Assembly (NCBI RefSeq): GCF_019745455.1
Contig: NZ_JAIETD010000044.1
Span: 1 to 47,485, forward strand
From: Methylobacterium sp.
Lineage (GTDB): Bacteria > Pseudomonadota > Alphaproteobacteria > Rhizobiales > Beijerinckiaceae
Direction of reading: 5' to 3'
Length of the DNA stretch: 47,485 bases
Positions 10,783 to 19,000 of the stretch are shown piece after piece (the stretch's first letter is position 1; the number at the start of each line of letters is the position of its first letter). The notes beneath the pieces were generated by a model. That model worked only from the letters and a program-made list of their open reading frames with translations. It was not told the origin of the DNA and did no database searches. The translations under genes and the position numbers were made by a program.

Positions 10783-11916
10783 ATGGGAACGTCGTCGCCT
10801 GTAGGCCTCTCGGAAGCGGATCGCTCGGTGGCTCAAGAAAGCTTCGTCCTCATCGTTTCGGATCGCCCCGATCTCGCCCGGGATCTGGCGCGCGGTCTGG
10901 TGCGCGTCATCCGTAGCCGCGTCCTCACCCCGCGTGTCGCCCTGCCGGTGGAGATTCCGCTGATCGTCCTCGTCGACGTCGACGACGAGGCGAATGCCGC
11001 CGATTGGCTCAGCCGGTATCACGCCTTTCGGGTTCCTTGCCTCTATGCGCCGCGCAAGGCCGCCGCCGATGCTGCGACCGCGCCCCATCTCGTCGGCGCG
11101 ACCCGGACTCTGAGTGCCGGGGCGACGCGTCCGATCATGCTTGCGGCCCTGTTCGACCTCATCGACGCCGTTCGCCAGGCCCGCGTCCAGACTGCGCGCG
11201 CTTCGGTCCGCGCCTCCCTCGTCAACGGTCTGGCCGGCCAGGCCGGCCTCGTGATCCAGGGCGCCTTCGAGGCCGCCGAAACAGGCCAGCCGGTGAAGGC
11301 GGCCGAGATCGATTCCGGGACGGAGGTCATCCTCGAGGCGGTTTCGGATTGCGGTATCCGCGCCTGGCTCGACACGATCGCCAAGCACGATTCCCAACTC
11401 TACCAGCACTCCTTGAGCGTTGCCGGCTTCGCCGCCGCCTTTGCACTGGAGCTCAACTTCAACCGCGCCGATCAGATGCGCCTGGCCAAGGCCGCGCTGC
11501 TGCACGATCTCGGCAAGGCCCGCATTCCCGTCTCCATCCTCAACAAGCCGGGCAAACTCGACGCCGAGGAGATGGCGGTCATGCGCACCCATCCCGACAT
11601 CGGCGCCGACATCCTCGCCGGGCAGGGCGAGTTCGACCGGACGATGCTGGACGTCGTGCGCCATCACCACGAGATGCTCGACGGCAGCGGTTACCCTGCG
11701 GGCTTGTCCGGCGACCGGATCCCCGACCTCGTCCGCCTCGTCACGATCTGCGACATCCACTCGGCGCTCACCGAGCGCCGCGCCTATCGCCAGCCTCTGC
11801 CGCACGATGAGGCCCACGGGATCATGTGCCGGATGTCGTCGAAGCTCGACCTTGTCCTGCTCAAGGCCTTCGCGCCCATCGTCCTGCGCTCGGCGGGCTA
11901 CGCCCTGGTGGATTGA
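10783..11916 (+). CDS. HD-GYP domain protein, putative cyclic-di-GMP phosphodiesterase
   Basis: HD-GYP enzymes hydrolyse cyclic-di-GMP to GMP/pGpG and so favour motility over EPS production. In the 377-residue product the HD pair is LLHDLGK (His241-Asp242), an upstream metal His is HSLSVAGF (about 219), and the signature is HHEMLDGSGYP (about 295-305). The N-terminal ~120 residues look like a degenerate receiver domain (VLIVSDRPDLAR, then LIVLVDVDD) without a clear TKP-type end, so phosphorylation is doubtful. I use the ATG at 10783; a GTG at 10756 is also in frame and neither has a strong ribosome-binding site. Its place at the edge of an EPS locus suggests, but does not show, that it tunes that locus. 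Confidence 0.88.
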   Translation: MGTSSPVGLSEADRSVAQESFVLIVSDRPDLARDLARGLVRVIRSRVLTPRVALPVEIPLIVLVDVDDEANAADWLSRYHAFRVPCLYAPRKAAADAATAPHLVGATRTLSAGATRPIMLAALFDLIDAVRQARVQTARASVRASLVNGLAGQAGLVIQGAFEAAETGQPVKAAEIDSGTEVILEAVSDCGIRAWLDTIAKHDSQLYQHSLSVAGFAAAFALELNFNRADQMRLAKAALLHDLGKARIPVSILNKPGKLDAEEMAVMRTHPDIGADILAGQGEFDRTMLDVVRHHHEMLDGSGYPAGLSGDRIPDLVRLVTICDIHSALTERRAYRQPLPHDEAHGIMCRMSSKLDLVLLKAFAPIVLRSAGYALVD

Positions 11917-12100
11917 GGGATCGCCCTCTGAGCCGCGACCGGTCAGGCGAGGGCCGACGAGTCTTCGCCATATCCTGACTTGTGGTCTCGTAAGGCTCGA
12001 TGCTCCTCTCGCGCTTGCGAAGGGTCGAGGCGCCCATTGTCGATCGGCTCGGGCAAGTCCGTGCGCCCCTCGCTTCACCCTGCATCTTGGAGGCGGTCGC

Positions 12101-12898
12101 GTGGCGGGAAGCACAAGCCCCATCTGGCTCGGCCAGCAACGAGGCGTCCCGGGCTCGGGCGGCCTCGCGGACCTCGTCGACACGGCGAAGATCGGGCGCC
12201 GGACGGACGCCGCCTGGTCCGAGCTGAAGCCGACCCTCGAACGGCTCGTCAATGGGTTGAACGCCCGCTCGGTCCTCGAGATCGGCGGCGGCCGCCATCC
12301 GTTCCTCGGGCTCGAGGAGGCCGAGCGGAACGGCTTCCGGCTAGCGGTCAACGACCTCGACGCCGAGGAGCTGAAATACGCCCCGAGCGGATACGACCGC
12401 GTCGTCTTCGACGTCGCCCGCGACATCGACCGCGACGTGATCGAGATGGGAGCCTACGATCTCGTCTTCTCGCGGATGGTGTTCGAACATGTCCGCGACG
12501 CGCGAAAGGCCTGGTCTAACGTGCGGGACCTGCTTGCCCCTGGCGGCGTCGGCCTCGCCTTCGTGCCGACCCTCTACTCGCCGCCCTTCGTCCTGAACCG
12601 GCTCATGCCCGAGGTCCTGACGAGCCGTCTCGTCAGCATGCTCGACAGGAGCAGAAACGCCGCCGAAATCCCGAAATTCCCGGCCTATTACCAGGCCTGC
12701 CGGGCCAGCGAGGAGAGCCTGCGCCCGTTCCTCATGGGATTGGGCTTCCGAGAGGTCTGCGTCGTGCCGTTCTTCGGAACCCCGTACTTCCCCCGCATCC
12801 CGGTTCTGGCCCAAGTGGCGAGGGCCTTCGACCGGCTGGCCGAGGCGCGCGATTGGCGCGTCTTTGCGAGCTACGCCTACATCGTCGCCCGCAAGTAG
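12101..12898 (+). CDS. SAM-dependent class I methyltransferase
   Basis: A 265-residue protein with the Rossmann methyltransferase motifs: motif I SVLEIGGGRHPFLGLEEAE (about 50-68), the acidic end of strand 2 in LAVNDLDAEEL, and the motif around YDLVFSRMVFEHVRD (Methyltransf_11-like). The C-terminal part (PEVLTSRLVSML, then FREVCVVPFFGTPYF) resembles methyltransferases of polysaccharide or lipid clusters, but the acceptor cannot be told. The start is the GTG at 12101, with GGAGG at 12089-12093, 7 bases away. Longer open codons upstream overlap the HD-GYP gene in another frame and are not coding. It is convergent with the GH16 gene and may be the first gene of the EPS region. Confidence 0.85.
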   Translation: MAGSTSPIWLGQQRGVPGSGGLADLVDTAKIGRRTDAAWSELKPTLERLVNGLNARSVLEIGGGRHPFLGLEEAERNGFRLAVNDLDAEELKYAPSGYDRVVFDVARDIDRDVIEMGAYDLVFSRMVFEHVRDARKAWSNVRDLLAPGGVGLAFVPTLYSPPFVLNRLMPEVLTSRLVSMLDRSRNAAEIPKFPAYYQACRASEESLRPFLMGLGFREVCVVPFFGTPYFPRIPVLAQVARAFDRLAEARDWRVFASYAYIVARK

Positions 12899-13079
12899 AG
12901 GACGTCACCGGAACAGAGCGATCGCCCGAAGGCTCCGTTGCCGTCTACCGGGCGCGAAGAGGGCCCCGCGCACTTCTCGGGCGTCAAGCGGAGTGCAAGC
13001 CAAGGCCGCGGAGGCGGCCGCCGGCGCTTGAGGCCAAGCAAGAACCAAGGGCGATCGCGTTCAAACGACTGTCCCGACC

Positions 13080-14381
13080 TCAGCGGTAGACGCGGACCCG
13101 ATCGATCCAGAGGTCGTAATAGCCTGACGGCGGCACGACGATGGGCCAGTCGTGGCTCATCGCCAGGGTCAGCATGAGGAAGAAGGGCGAGACCGTATCC
13201 TTGCGGTAGAGCGGTGCCCGGAAGACCTCCTTACCGTCGAAATAGTAGATCGTGTCGTCATCGGTGATCTCGACGCCGTAATCGTGGAAACCGAGGGTCA
13301 GGTCGGGGAGGCCGGTGAGGTTCTTCTGCGCCCGGCGATAGCCCTTGCTGCCCGCCGAAGGAGGCGGCCAGTCGTGCTCCGTCGCCACGTAGGAGGTATT
13401 CGAGTGGCCGTAGGCTTCGATCACGTCGATCTCGACGGCGCCATTGGTGTTGCTCGTTCGGATACCGTGCTGGTCGAGCAGCCAGAACGACGACCAGCAT
13501 CCAGGCCCAGCCGGCACCAGCATGCGCGCCTCGAAATACCCTTTTCGGAATGCGGCCCTGGCCGAGCCGTCAGGGAACCCGGTCGAGAGATGGCCGGTCA
13601 CCCATTTGCGGTTCCAGCCCCGCTCGTCCTTGAAGTTCGGCTGGTGGCTCGCGCGGATGCGCAGGAAGCCGTCCATGGCGGTATAGGATCCGACATCGTT
13701 GTTCGTGGCGAAGGCGGCGGCGCCGTATTCCTGGCCATCGGGCTTGGGTCCCAGGTGCCAGGTCTCCTTGGCGAGGCCGTCGAATTCGTCGCTCCAGACG
13801 AGCCGCCGGCCGGAAGCCGGGTGGCCGGCCCGCCGCGCCTCGGCGGCGGCCGGCTGAGCGAGGCGCTCAACGAAAACATGAATCCTCAGGTTGATCGCGG
13901 CCTTGTAGTTGTGGTTGTCGGGCAGGGTGTCCCAGCCGTGGACGTCGATCACGAGAGGACCGCGCTCCGCGTTCGTGAGGTCGACCGTCGCCGAGAAGTG
14001 CCCTTCGGCATCCGGTACGACGACGTGCCACTTCCCGCCGACGACCACGGCCACGGTCCTGAGCCCCTTGGCGATCCCCACGATCGGCGTGGGTGCCGAC
14101 CGCACCCTCATGGCGGCATCCGCGATCGAGACCGTGGAGGGCGCCGGCCCGCTGATCTGGTTGTGGACCGAGACGCCGGTCGGCCCCGGCGAGGTGAGTT
14201 GAAGACCGAATGCGGAATTGCCGAACGGATCAGGCCGCACCTGCGGCTGCGCTCCCGAGAGGGCCGCACCGGCCTGGATGAAGAGACCCATGGCGAGAAG
14301 CGCGACAATGATGGATCTCGGCCGCCGACGCGCAACACTCGTCGGACGTCGCTTCGTCGGGTTTGCGTGCATCAGGATCAT
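13080..14381 (-). CDS. Secreted GH16 family endoglycanase with N-terminal beta-rich domain
   Basis: A 433-residue glycoside hydrolase of family 16 (endo-beta-1,3/1,4-glucanases and relatives; ExoK/ExsH act on EPS in rhizobia). The catalytic motif EIDVIE at about 317-322 supplies the nucleophile and acid/base Glu. LVWSDEFDG (about 195) marks the domain start, and FWLLDQHG and IDRVRVYR are family-like. The N-terminus has a basic stretch followed by a hydrophobic segment (about 23-44), a signal peptide or anchor. Residues about 70-180 form a separate beta-rich region I do not recognise. The start at 14381 has GGGAGA about 8 bases upstream. It is last in the minus-strand block after the Wzy-like gene (55-base gap), so trimming or releasing this EPS is the likely job. 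Confidence 0.9.
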   Translation of the reverse strand: MILMHANPTKRRPTSVARRRPRSIIVALLAMGLFIQAGAALSGAQPQVRPDPFGNSAFGLQLTSPGPTGVSVHNQISGPAPSTVSIADAAMRVRSAPTPIVGIAKGLRTVAVVVGGKWHVVVPDAEGHFSATVDLTNAERGPLVIDVHGWDTLPDNHNYKAAINLRIHVFVERLAQPAAAEARRAGHPASGRRLVWSDEFDGLAKETWHLGPKPDGQEYGAAAFATNNDVGSYTAMDGFLRIRASHQPNFKDERGWNRKWVTGHLSTGFPDGSARAAFRKGYFEARMLVPAGPGCWSSFWLLDQHGIRTSNTNGAVEIDVIEAYGHSNTSYVATEHDWPPPSAGSKGYRRAQKNLTGLPDLTLGFHDYGVEITDDDTIYYFDGKEVFRAPLYRKDTVSPFFLMLTLAMSHDWPIVVPPSGYYDLWIDRVRVYR

Positions 14382-14436
14382 CGACGTCTCCCAGGCTATC
14401 GGTCCCGGCCCCGTCAATGGCCGGCAAGCTTCCGTG

Positions 14437-15873
14437 TCAGGCCGGCACCTCGCTGGCCGTCAGCCGCGTCTCTGCCTCAGGCTCGGGCGCGCTCGGCAAC
14501 CGCGCCGAAGCGGGCTCCGCGGCGGGGGTGGCGGCCAGCGCCGCGCAGATGAAGAAGGTGAGGCCGAGATCGATGGTGGTGCCGGCGAGAAGGCCGGCGA
14601 AGATCATGGCGATGCAGGCCGAAGCCGCCGCCTGGCGGATGCCGTGGAGGTGCGGAGCCGGATCGCGCGCTGGCATCGTCAGGGTGTTCACGAGGAACAG
14701 CCCGTAGGTGATCGTGCCGATGATGCCGAGATTGGCCAGGACCGCGACGGCGACGTTCGAGGCCCGTGCGCTGCCGATCCCGACGCCGAGGCCGTAGGTC
14801 TCGGCGAAGTTCGTCAGGGCCTGGGCGTTCCAGGTCGCGCGCTCCGCCGCCGACGCGGTCGCGCCCTTCAGGAAGACGAGCTGCTGCAAGGCGTCGCCGA
14901 CGAACGTCGCGCTCCTGTCGTCGATGGCGACGATGCAGCCGAGTAGGGCGAAGGCGACGGGCGCGTAGATCAGGAAGGCGACCCTCATCCGCGTCACGGT
15001 CCCGAAGACGAGGCGCAGGACGCTCGCGGCGTAGACGAAGGCGAGATAGAGCGCGAGCCCGGCATAGGCCGTGGTCGATGTCGAGGCGACGAGCGCCAGC
15101 AGCAGCAAGGCCGCCAGGGGGGCGACCAGGCGCGAGCGGTAGCCTTCGAGCCACAGAGTGAGCGTGAACGCGAAAAGGCACAGGGTTGCGCCGGCGAAGG
15201 CCGAGGCCTCCGGGAAGGAGCCCACCAGCCGCTTGATGCCGATCACCTCCGCGGTGTCGAGGATCCGGTAGGGCGCGTTGCGCATGAAGGCGAGGTAATC
15301 GGCCGTGCCGGTGAAGAAGGTAAGATAGTCGAGGCCCGCGAAGGCCAGATTGGCAAAGCCGCAGACGATCAGGCCCTTGGCGACCCAGATCTTGCCGCGA
15401 TCGTCGCAGGCGAGCGCGGTGACGACGCAATAGGCGAGAAGGTCGCCGACGAAGTAGATCGTCTGCGTGATGTTCCCGCTCACCGGCCCGAGGGGGACCA
15501 GCAGGAGCCCGGTTCCGTAATCGGTCCGTGCGAAGGTGTAGACATAGGTGGCATTGGCGAAGAGGCGCGGCATGAAGACCGCCGTCACGACGCCGTAGGC
15601 GACGGTGACGAACAGCCAGAAGCCAGGTCTCGGCCAGGCGATCGCCTCGGCCATTACTCCGCGCCACGGCGACGACAGCGCCAGCAGAAACAGGAAGCCG
15701 AGAAGGAGATGCGCGGGCGGGAGGTTTGCCCCGCCGATGACTGTCAGGATCGCCGCCGACGCCGCACCGAGCAGGGTCGAGACCAGGAACAGGACGAGGG
15801 AGAAGCCCCGACCCGCGGCGAGACCGACGCAGCCGAGGATGAAGGCCGCGAGGCCGATCCACTCGAAGGTCAT
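14437..15873 (-). CDS. Polysaccharide polymerase / O-antigen ligase-like membrane protein (Wzy-type)
   Basis: A 478-residue integral membrane protein with about ten or more hydrophobic segments and a large loop in the second half (DDRSATFVGDALQQLVFLKG to NAQALTNFAETYGLGVGIGSARASN). The loop phrase YGLGVGIGSARASN resembles the G-x-G-x-G segment of Wzy/WaaL-like polymerases. Such proteins join lipid-linked repeat units in the periplasm. The last ~40 residues are Pro/Glu-rich and probably cytosolic. Sequence identity in this family is always low, so the call rests on topology, the loop motif and context: FkbM and GT4 genes upstream, GH16 downstream, and flippase, co-polymerase and initiating transferase elsewhere in the locus. 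Confidence 0.8.
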   Translation of the reverse strand: MTFEWIGLAAFILGCVGLAAGRGFSLVLFLVSTLLGAASAAILTVIGGANLPPAHLLLGFLFLLALSSPWRGVMAEAIAWPRPGFWLFVTVAYGVVTAVFMPRLFANATYVYTFARTDYGTGLLLVPLGPVSGNITQTIYFVGDLLAYCVVTALACDDRGKIWVAKGLIVCGFANLAFAGLDYLTFFTGTADYLAFMRNAPYRILDTAEVIGIKRLVGSFPEASAFAGATLCLFAFTLTLWLEGYRSRLVAPLAALLLLALVASTSTTAYAGLALYLAFVYAASVLRLVFGTVTRMRVAFLIYAPVAFALLGCIVAIDDRSATFVGDALQQLVFLKGATASAAERATWNAQALTNFAETYGLGVGIGSARASNVAVAVLANLGIIGTITYGLFLVNTLTMPARDPAPHLHGIRQAAASACIAMIFAGLLAGTTIDLGLTFFICAALAATPAAEPASARLPSAPEPEAETRLTASEVPA

Positions 15874-15912
15874 CGGATCATCCGCGGCGCGGCCCCGGAC
15901 TCGTCCACGTTC

Positions 15913-16818
15913 TCACGCCGCCGACGAGGGCACGACGCGCATGTAGACGTCCGGCCGGATGATTTCCGAGGCGGCGGTCGCGGTCTCACGTTCGAGGACG
16001 TAGTCGGTAAAGGCTTCGGAGTACTCGGCAACGGGATGCTTGACGACGAAGGCGCCCTCGCCGGAGCGATCGAGATAGGCCCGCACCAGGGTGGCGCCGA
16101 TGCGGTAGTTGTTGGGAAGCGCGTAGACGGTGAAGCCCGCCTCCTCGAACCGCTTCAGCCGGTCGGCCGAGGAGGGCGACAGCTCGACCGCGATCGTCTT
16201 CAGCCCCGGGAATGCCGGGAGGTTCGCGAGGATGTCGTCGAGCACGGGCCCCTCGGACCCTTCGATGTCGATCTTGATGAGGGAGACCGATGCGTCTCCC
16301 TCGATGAGGATGGAGACGGGGGTCCCCGGCACCGTCATCCGCGCCTTGCCGGAGGCGATCCGGACCGTCCCCGACCCGATGTTGCGATCCGAGCCGTCGA
16401 CGATCTCGACGAGGCAGCGTTCGCCAGTGGCGGCGGCGTTGACGGGCGAGACGTTCGCCGTCCCGTTGAGGCGCAGGTTCTCGCGCAGCTTGGCGAAGGT
16501 CGTGGGGGAAGCCTCGATCGCCGTCACCTTGCCCCCAGGGCCGACGAGTCGGGACGCCAGCAGGGTGACGTAGCCGATATTGGCGCCCACATCGACGACG
16601 TGGTCGCCGGGGGCGACGCGCTGGCCGATGTAGTGGCTGAGGTTCGGTTCGAAGATCCCGAAATAGTAGATCCGCCGCTGGATGAAGTCTTGGATGTCGC
16701 AATCGACCTCGGCGCCGAAGTAGGTCCGTCCGATCCGCTTCGGACGGAGCTTGCCGGAGAGACGCATGTAGATCCGTGCCGCGACGTCGATCGCGTCGAC
16801 GATTCCATTGAACCACAT
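15913..16818 (-). CDS. FkbM family methyltransferase
   Basis: A 301-residue SAM-dependent O-methyltransferase of the FkbM type. Motif I is HVVDVGANIGYVTLLASRLVG (DVGANIG at 76-82), followed by TAIEASPTTFAKLRENL, and the family's SLIKIDIEGSEGPVL and TIAVELSPS motifs. These enzymes often methylate sugar hydroxyls in EPS or lipopolysaccharide. The acceptor cannot be told here. The ATG at 16818 has a strong ribosome-binding site, AAGGAGGA, 7 bases upstream. It lies 34 bases after the GT4 stop and 39 bases before the Wzy-like start, so the block is very probably one operon. Methylation of the repeat unit by this gene is inferred from context. Confidence 0.92.
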   Translation of the reverse strand: MWFNGIVDAIDVAARIYMRLSGKLRPKRIGRTYFGAEVDCDIQDFIQRRIYYFGIFEPNLSHYIGQRVAPGDHVVDVGANIGYVTLLASRLVGPGGKVTAIEASPTTFAKLRENLRLNGTANVSPVNAAATGERCLVEIVDGSDRNIGSGTVRIASGKARMTVPGTPVSILIEGDASVSLIKIDIEGSEGPVLDDILANLPAFPGLKTIAVELSPSSADRLKRFEEAGFTVYALPNNYRIGATLVRAYLDRSGEGAFVVKHPVAEYSEAFTDYVLERETATAASEIIRPDVYMRVVPSSAA

Positions 16819-16852
16819 GACGCTGTCCTCCTTGACGATCGTGAGGGCGAGG

Positions 16853-17992
16853 TCAGGCGCCGGCCGAGACGAGGGCCGGAGCCGGCGAGAGACGCGGGCG
16901 CGGGGTGCTCGAGCCGAGATGGGCGCGGATGACGGCGCCCATGCGCTGCTCGAAGACCGCCACCGAGAACCGCTCGGCATGCTGCCGAATCGTCGCCGGG
17001 TCGAAGCGAATGTCTGCCAGGCGCCGCTCGGCCTCGATGATCGCCTCGACGCTCTGCTCGTGGAAGAACAGGCCCGTGACGCCCTCGACCACGGTCTCGG
17101 TCGCCCCGCCCTTGCCATAGGCGAGGACCGGTCGGCCGCTCGCCATCGCCTCCACCGGAACGATCCCGAAATCCTCCTCTCCCGGGAAGACGAGGGCTCG
17201 GCAGCCGGAATAGAGATCGCGCAGGGCCGGGAAGGGCTGCGGCCCCAGCACCATCACCGTCGGCCCCGCGATGCGCCGGATCGCCGCCAGCATCTCCCCG
17301 CCGCCGACCACGACGAGCCGCCGTCCCATGGCGTTGTAGGCCTCGACCGCGAGCTCCGGCCGCTTGTAGCCGACGAGCTCGCCCGCCATCAGGTCGTAAT
17401 CGCCGCCCGGCTCATCCGAGACGATGAAGTCGTCGACGCTGACCGGAGGAGGCACGACGTCCGCGTCACGGCGATAGTAGCGTGAGATCCGACGGGCGAC
17501 GTTGTGCGAGTTCGCCACGAAATGGTCGACACGGTCAGCCGACACCGCGTCCCACTGCCGGATATAATGCGCCGCGGGCATCATCAGCGCCCGTTTCAGG
17601 ACGCCGGCGCCGCTGCGGTACTCGTGGAACATGTTCCAGATGTACCGCATGGGCGAGTGGCAATAGCAGATGTGGACCGAGCCCGGCGGCGGAATGATTC
17701 CCTTTGCGGGTCCCGACTCGCTGCTGATGATGAGATCGTACCCACGCAGGTCCAGCTGCTCCAAGGCCATCGGCATCAAGGGCAGGTAGTTCTTGTAGAG
17801 CTTCGCCGCGTAGGGAAGTGAGCCGACGAAACTCTGCGTGACGCGCCGCCCACGGATCGTCTCGCTCATCGCCGCGGGCTGGTAGACGTGGGTGAAGATG
17901 TCCGCCTGTGGGTACATTCGGCACAGGGCCTCGACGACCTTCTCGCCGCCGCGCATTCCCACCAGCCAATAGTGAACGATCGCGACCCGCAT
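16853..17992 (-). CDS. Glycosyltransferase family 4 (WbaZ-like)
   Basis: A 379-residue GT-B fold enzyme. The N-terminal acceptor domain starts MRVAIVHYWLVGMRGGEKVV. The YCHSPMRYIWNMFHEY motif and the GYKRPELAVEAYN motif are those of the WbaZ/mannosyltransferase-like GT4 group. The nucleotide-sugar site is the EX7E motif EEDFGIVPVEAMASGRPVLA. It would add one sugar to the lipid-linked repeat unit on the cytosolic face; mannose is suggested only by the subfamily. It is first of four minus-strand genes (GT4, FkbM, Wzy-like, GH16) and diverges from the HAD gene. Confidence 0.93.
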   Translation of the reverse strand: MRVAIVHYWLVGMRGGEKVVEALCRMYPQADIFTHVYQPAAMSETIRGRRVTQSFVGSLPYAAKLYKNYLPLMPMALEQLDLRGYDLIISSESGPAKGIIPPPGSVHICYCHSPMRYIWNMFHEYRSGAGVLKRALMMPAAHYIRQWDAVSADRVDHFVANSHNVARRISRYYRRDADVVPPPVSVDDFIVSDEPGGDYDLMAGELVGYKRPELAVEAYNAMGRRLVVVGGGEMLAAIRRIAGPTVMVLGPQPFPALRDLYSGCRALVFPGEEDFGIVPVEAMASGRPVLAYGKGGATETVVEGVTGLFFHEQSVEAIIEAERRLADIRFDPATIRQHAERFSVAVFEQRMGAVIRAHLGSSTPRPRLSPAPALVSAGA

Positions 17993-18253
17993 CCCAACTC
18001 GCTTTCGTCCCGGTGATCAGCCTGGGGATGGTGCGGTGCGACGAGATTCGAGAAGTCCACGCGACCACGGTCGTCACACCCGATGATCGAAACACTACTG
18101 ATGCCCGTTCGGGATGATCTATGCGTGAATACCCTTTGTCTTGTCAGACTTTTCCCGACAGACTTGGGTTAACACCGTCTTTGCACTGCGGCATCGATCC
18201 GCAAGGTTCCTCGTTGCGGCGCGCCAAACGGTCGAGCCGAGCGAGGAGCCGCA
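17993..18253. promoter_or_regulatory. Divergent promoter region of the two main EPS blocks
   Basis: A 261-bp spacer between the divergent GT4 (17992, minus) and HAD (18254, plus) starts, so it should carry both promoters. Visible inside it are two direct copies of CAGACTT (18145-18151 and 18159-18165, 14 bases apart) followed by GTTAAC at 18168-18173. These are candidate regulator sites only. I could not fix a clean -35/-10 pair. Confidence 0.4.
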
Positions 18254-18988
18254 ATGGTTCAATCCGAGGCCGGTGGATCGGCCCTCCTCTCATGCGACGT
18301 GTTCGATACGCTCCTTCACCGCGACCGCCGCGCGCAGACGAGCCGCTTCGAAGTCGTTGCGAAACGTGCGGGTCGGCGCCTTCGTGAGGAACTCGGCGTC
18401 GTCGTCGAGACCCGAGCGATCCTGCAAGCACGCCTTTCCGTTCACACTCTCGCCTATCGGGTCCTCGACATCGTCAACCCGCGCGGCGAGGTCCGTTTCG
18501 CCGATCTCGTCGACGGCGTCGCCGCGATCCTGGGCCTCCACGCGCATGGCGCCACGATCATCGCGGAGGCCGAGATCGCCGTCGAGCACGAGCAATTGGT
18601 ACCGAACCGGCGCCTGCTGACGTGGCTCTCAGCCGAAGCGCAGGCCGGATCCCGCGTCATCGCGATCAGCGACACCTGGCATAGCGCACGGACGATCTCC
18701 GGACTTCTCGACGCGCTCGCCCCCGGCCATCCGGTGGCCGCGATCTACACGAGTGCCGATTGGGACGCGACGAAGCGATCGGGCAGCCTTTTCCAGACGG
18801 TGCTCGACGTCGAAGGAATCGCGCCCGACCGCGTCCTTCACATCGGCGACGATCCCGTCGCCGATCTCATCATGGCGCGCGGTGCCGGGCTGCGCTGTCG
18901 GCAGGTCGAGCGGCCGGCCTATCTCCGGCTCGGCCGCAAGGTGGATGCCCTGCGCTTCCGCTTGCGCCACCCTGCCGTCTTGCACTGA
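18254..18988 (+). CDS. HAD family hydrolase (N-terminal half of a COG5610-like protein)
   Basis: A 244-residue HAD phosphatase with all four motifs: I SCDVFDTLLHR (nucleophile Asp15 and acid/base Asp18 region), II AISDTW, III Lys in TKRSGSLF, IV LHIGDDPVADL. The start at 18254 has AGGAG at 18244-18248. In the COG5610 proteins of capsule and glycan clusters (remembered), a HAD domain like this continues into a second domain of about 350 residues. Here a TGA at 18986-18988 ends the frame, and the next gene begins 12 bases later in the same frame with what looks like that second domain. The substrate is unknown; dephosphorylation of a sugar or glycan phosphate is a guess from context. Confidence 0.85.
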   Translation: MVQSEAGGSALLSCDVFDTLLHRDRRAQTSRFEVVAKRAGRRLREELGVVVETRAILQARLSVHTLAYRVLDIVNPRGEVRFADLVDGVAAILGLHAHGATIIAEAEIAVEHEQLVPNRRLLTWLSAEAQAGSRVIAISDTWHSARTISGLLDALAPGHPVAAIYTSADWDATKRSGSLFQTVLDVEGIAPDRVLHIGDDPVADLIMARGAGLRCRQVERPAYLRLGRKVDALRFRLRHPAVLH

Positions 18989-19000
18989 CGGGGCGGCGCG

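Noticed and set aside
10738..12426. 562-codon minus-strand frame across the HD-GYP and methyltransferase genes
   Set aside because: Shadow of two well-supported plus-strand genes and spans their spacer.
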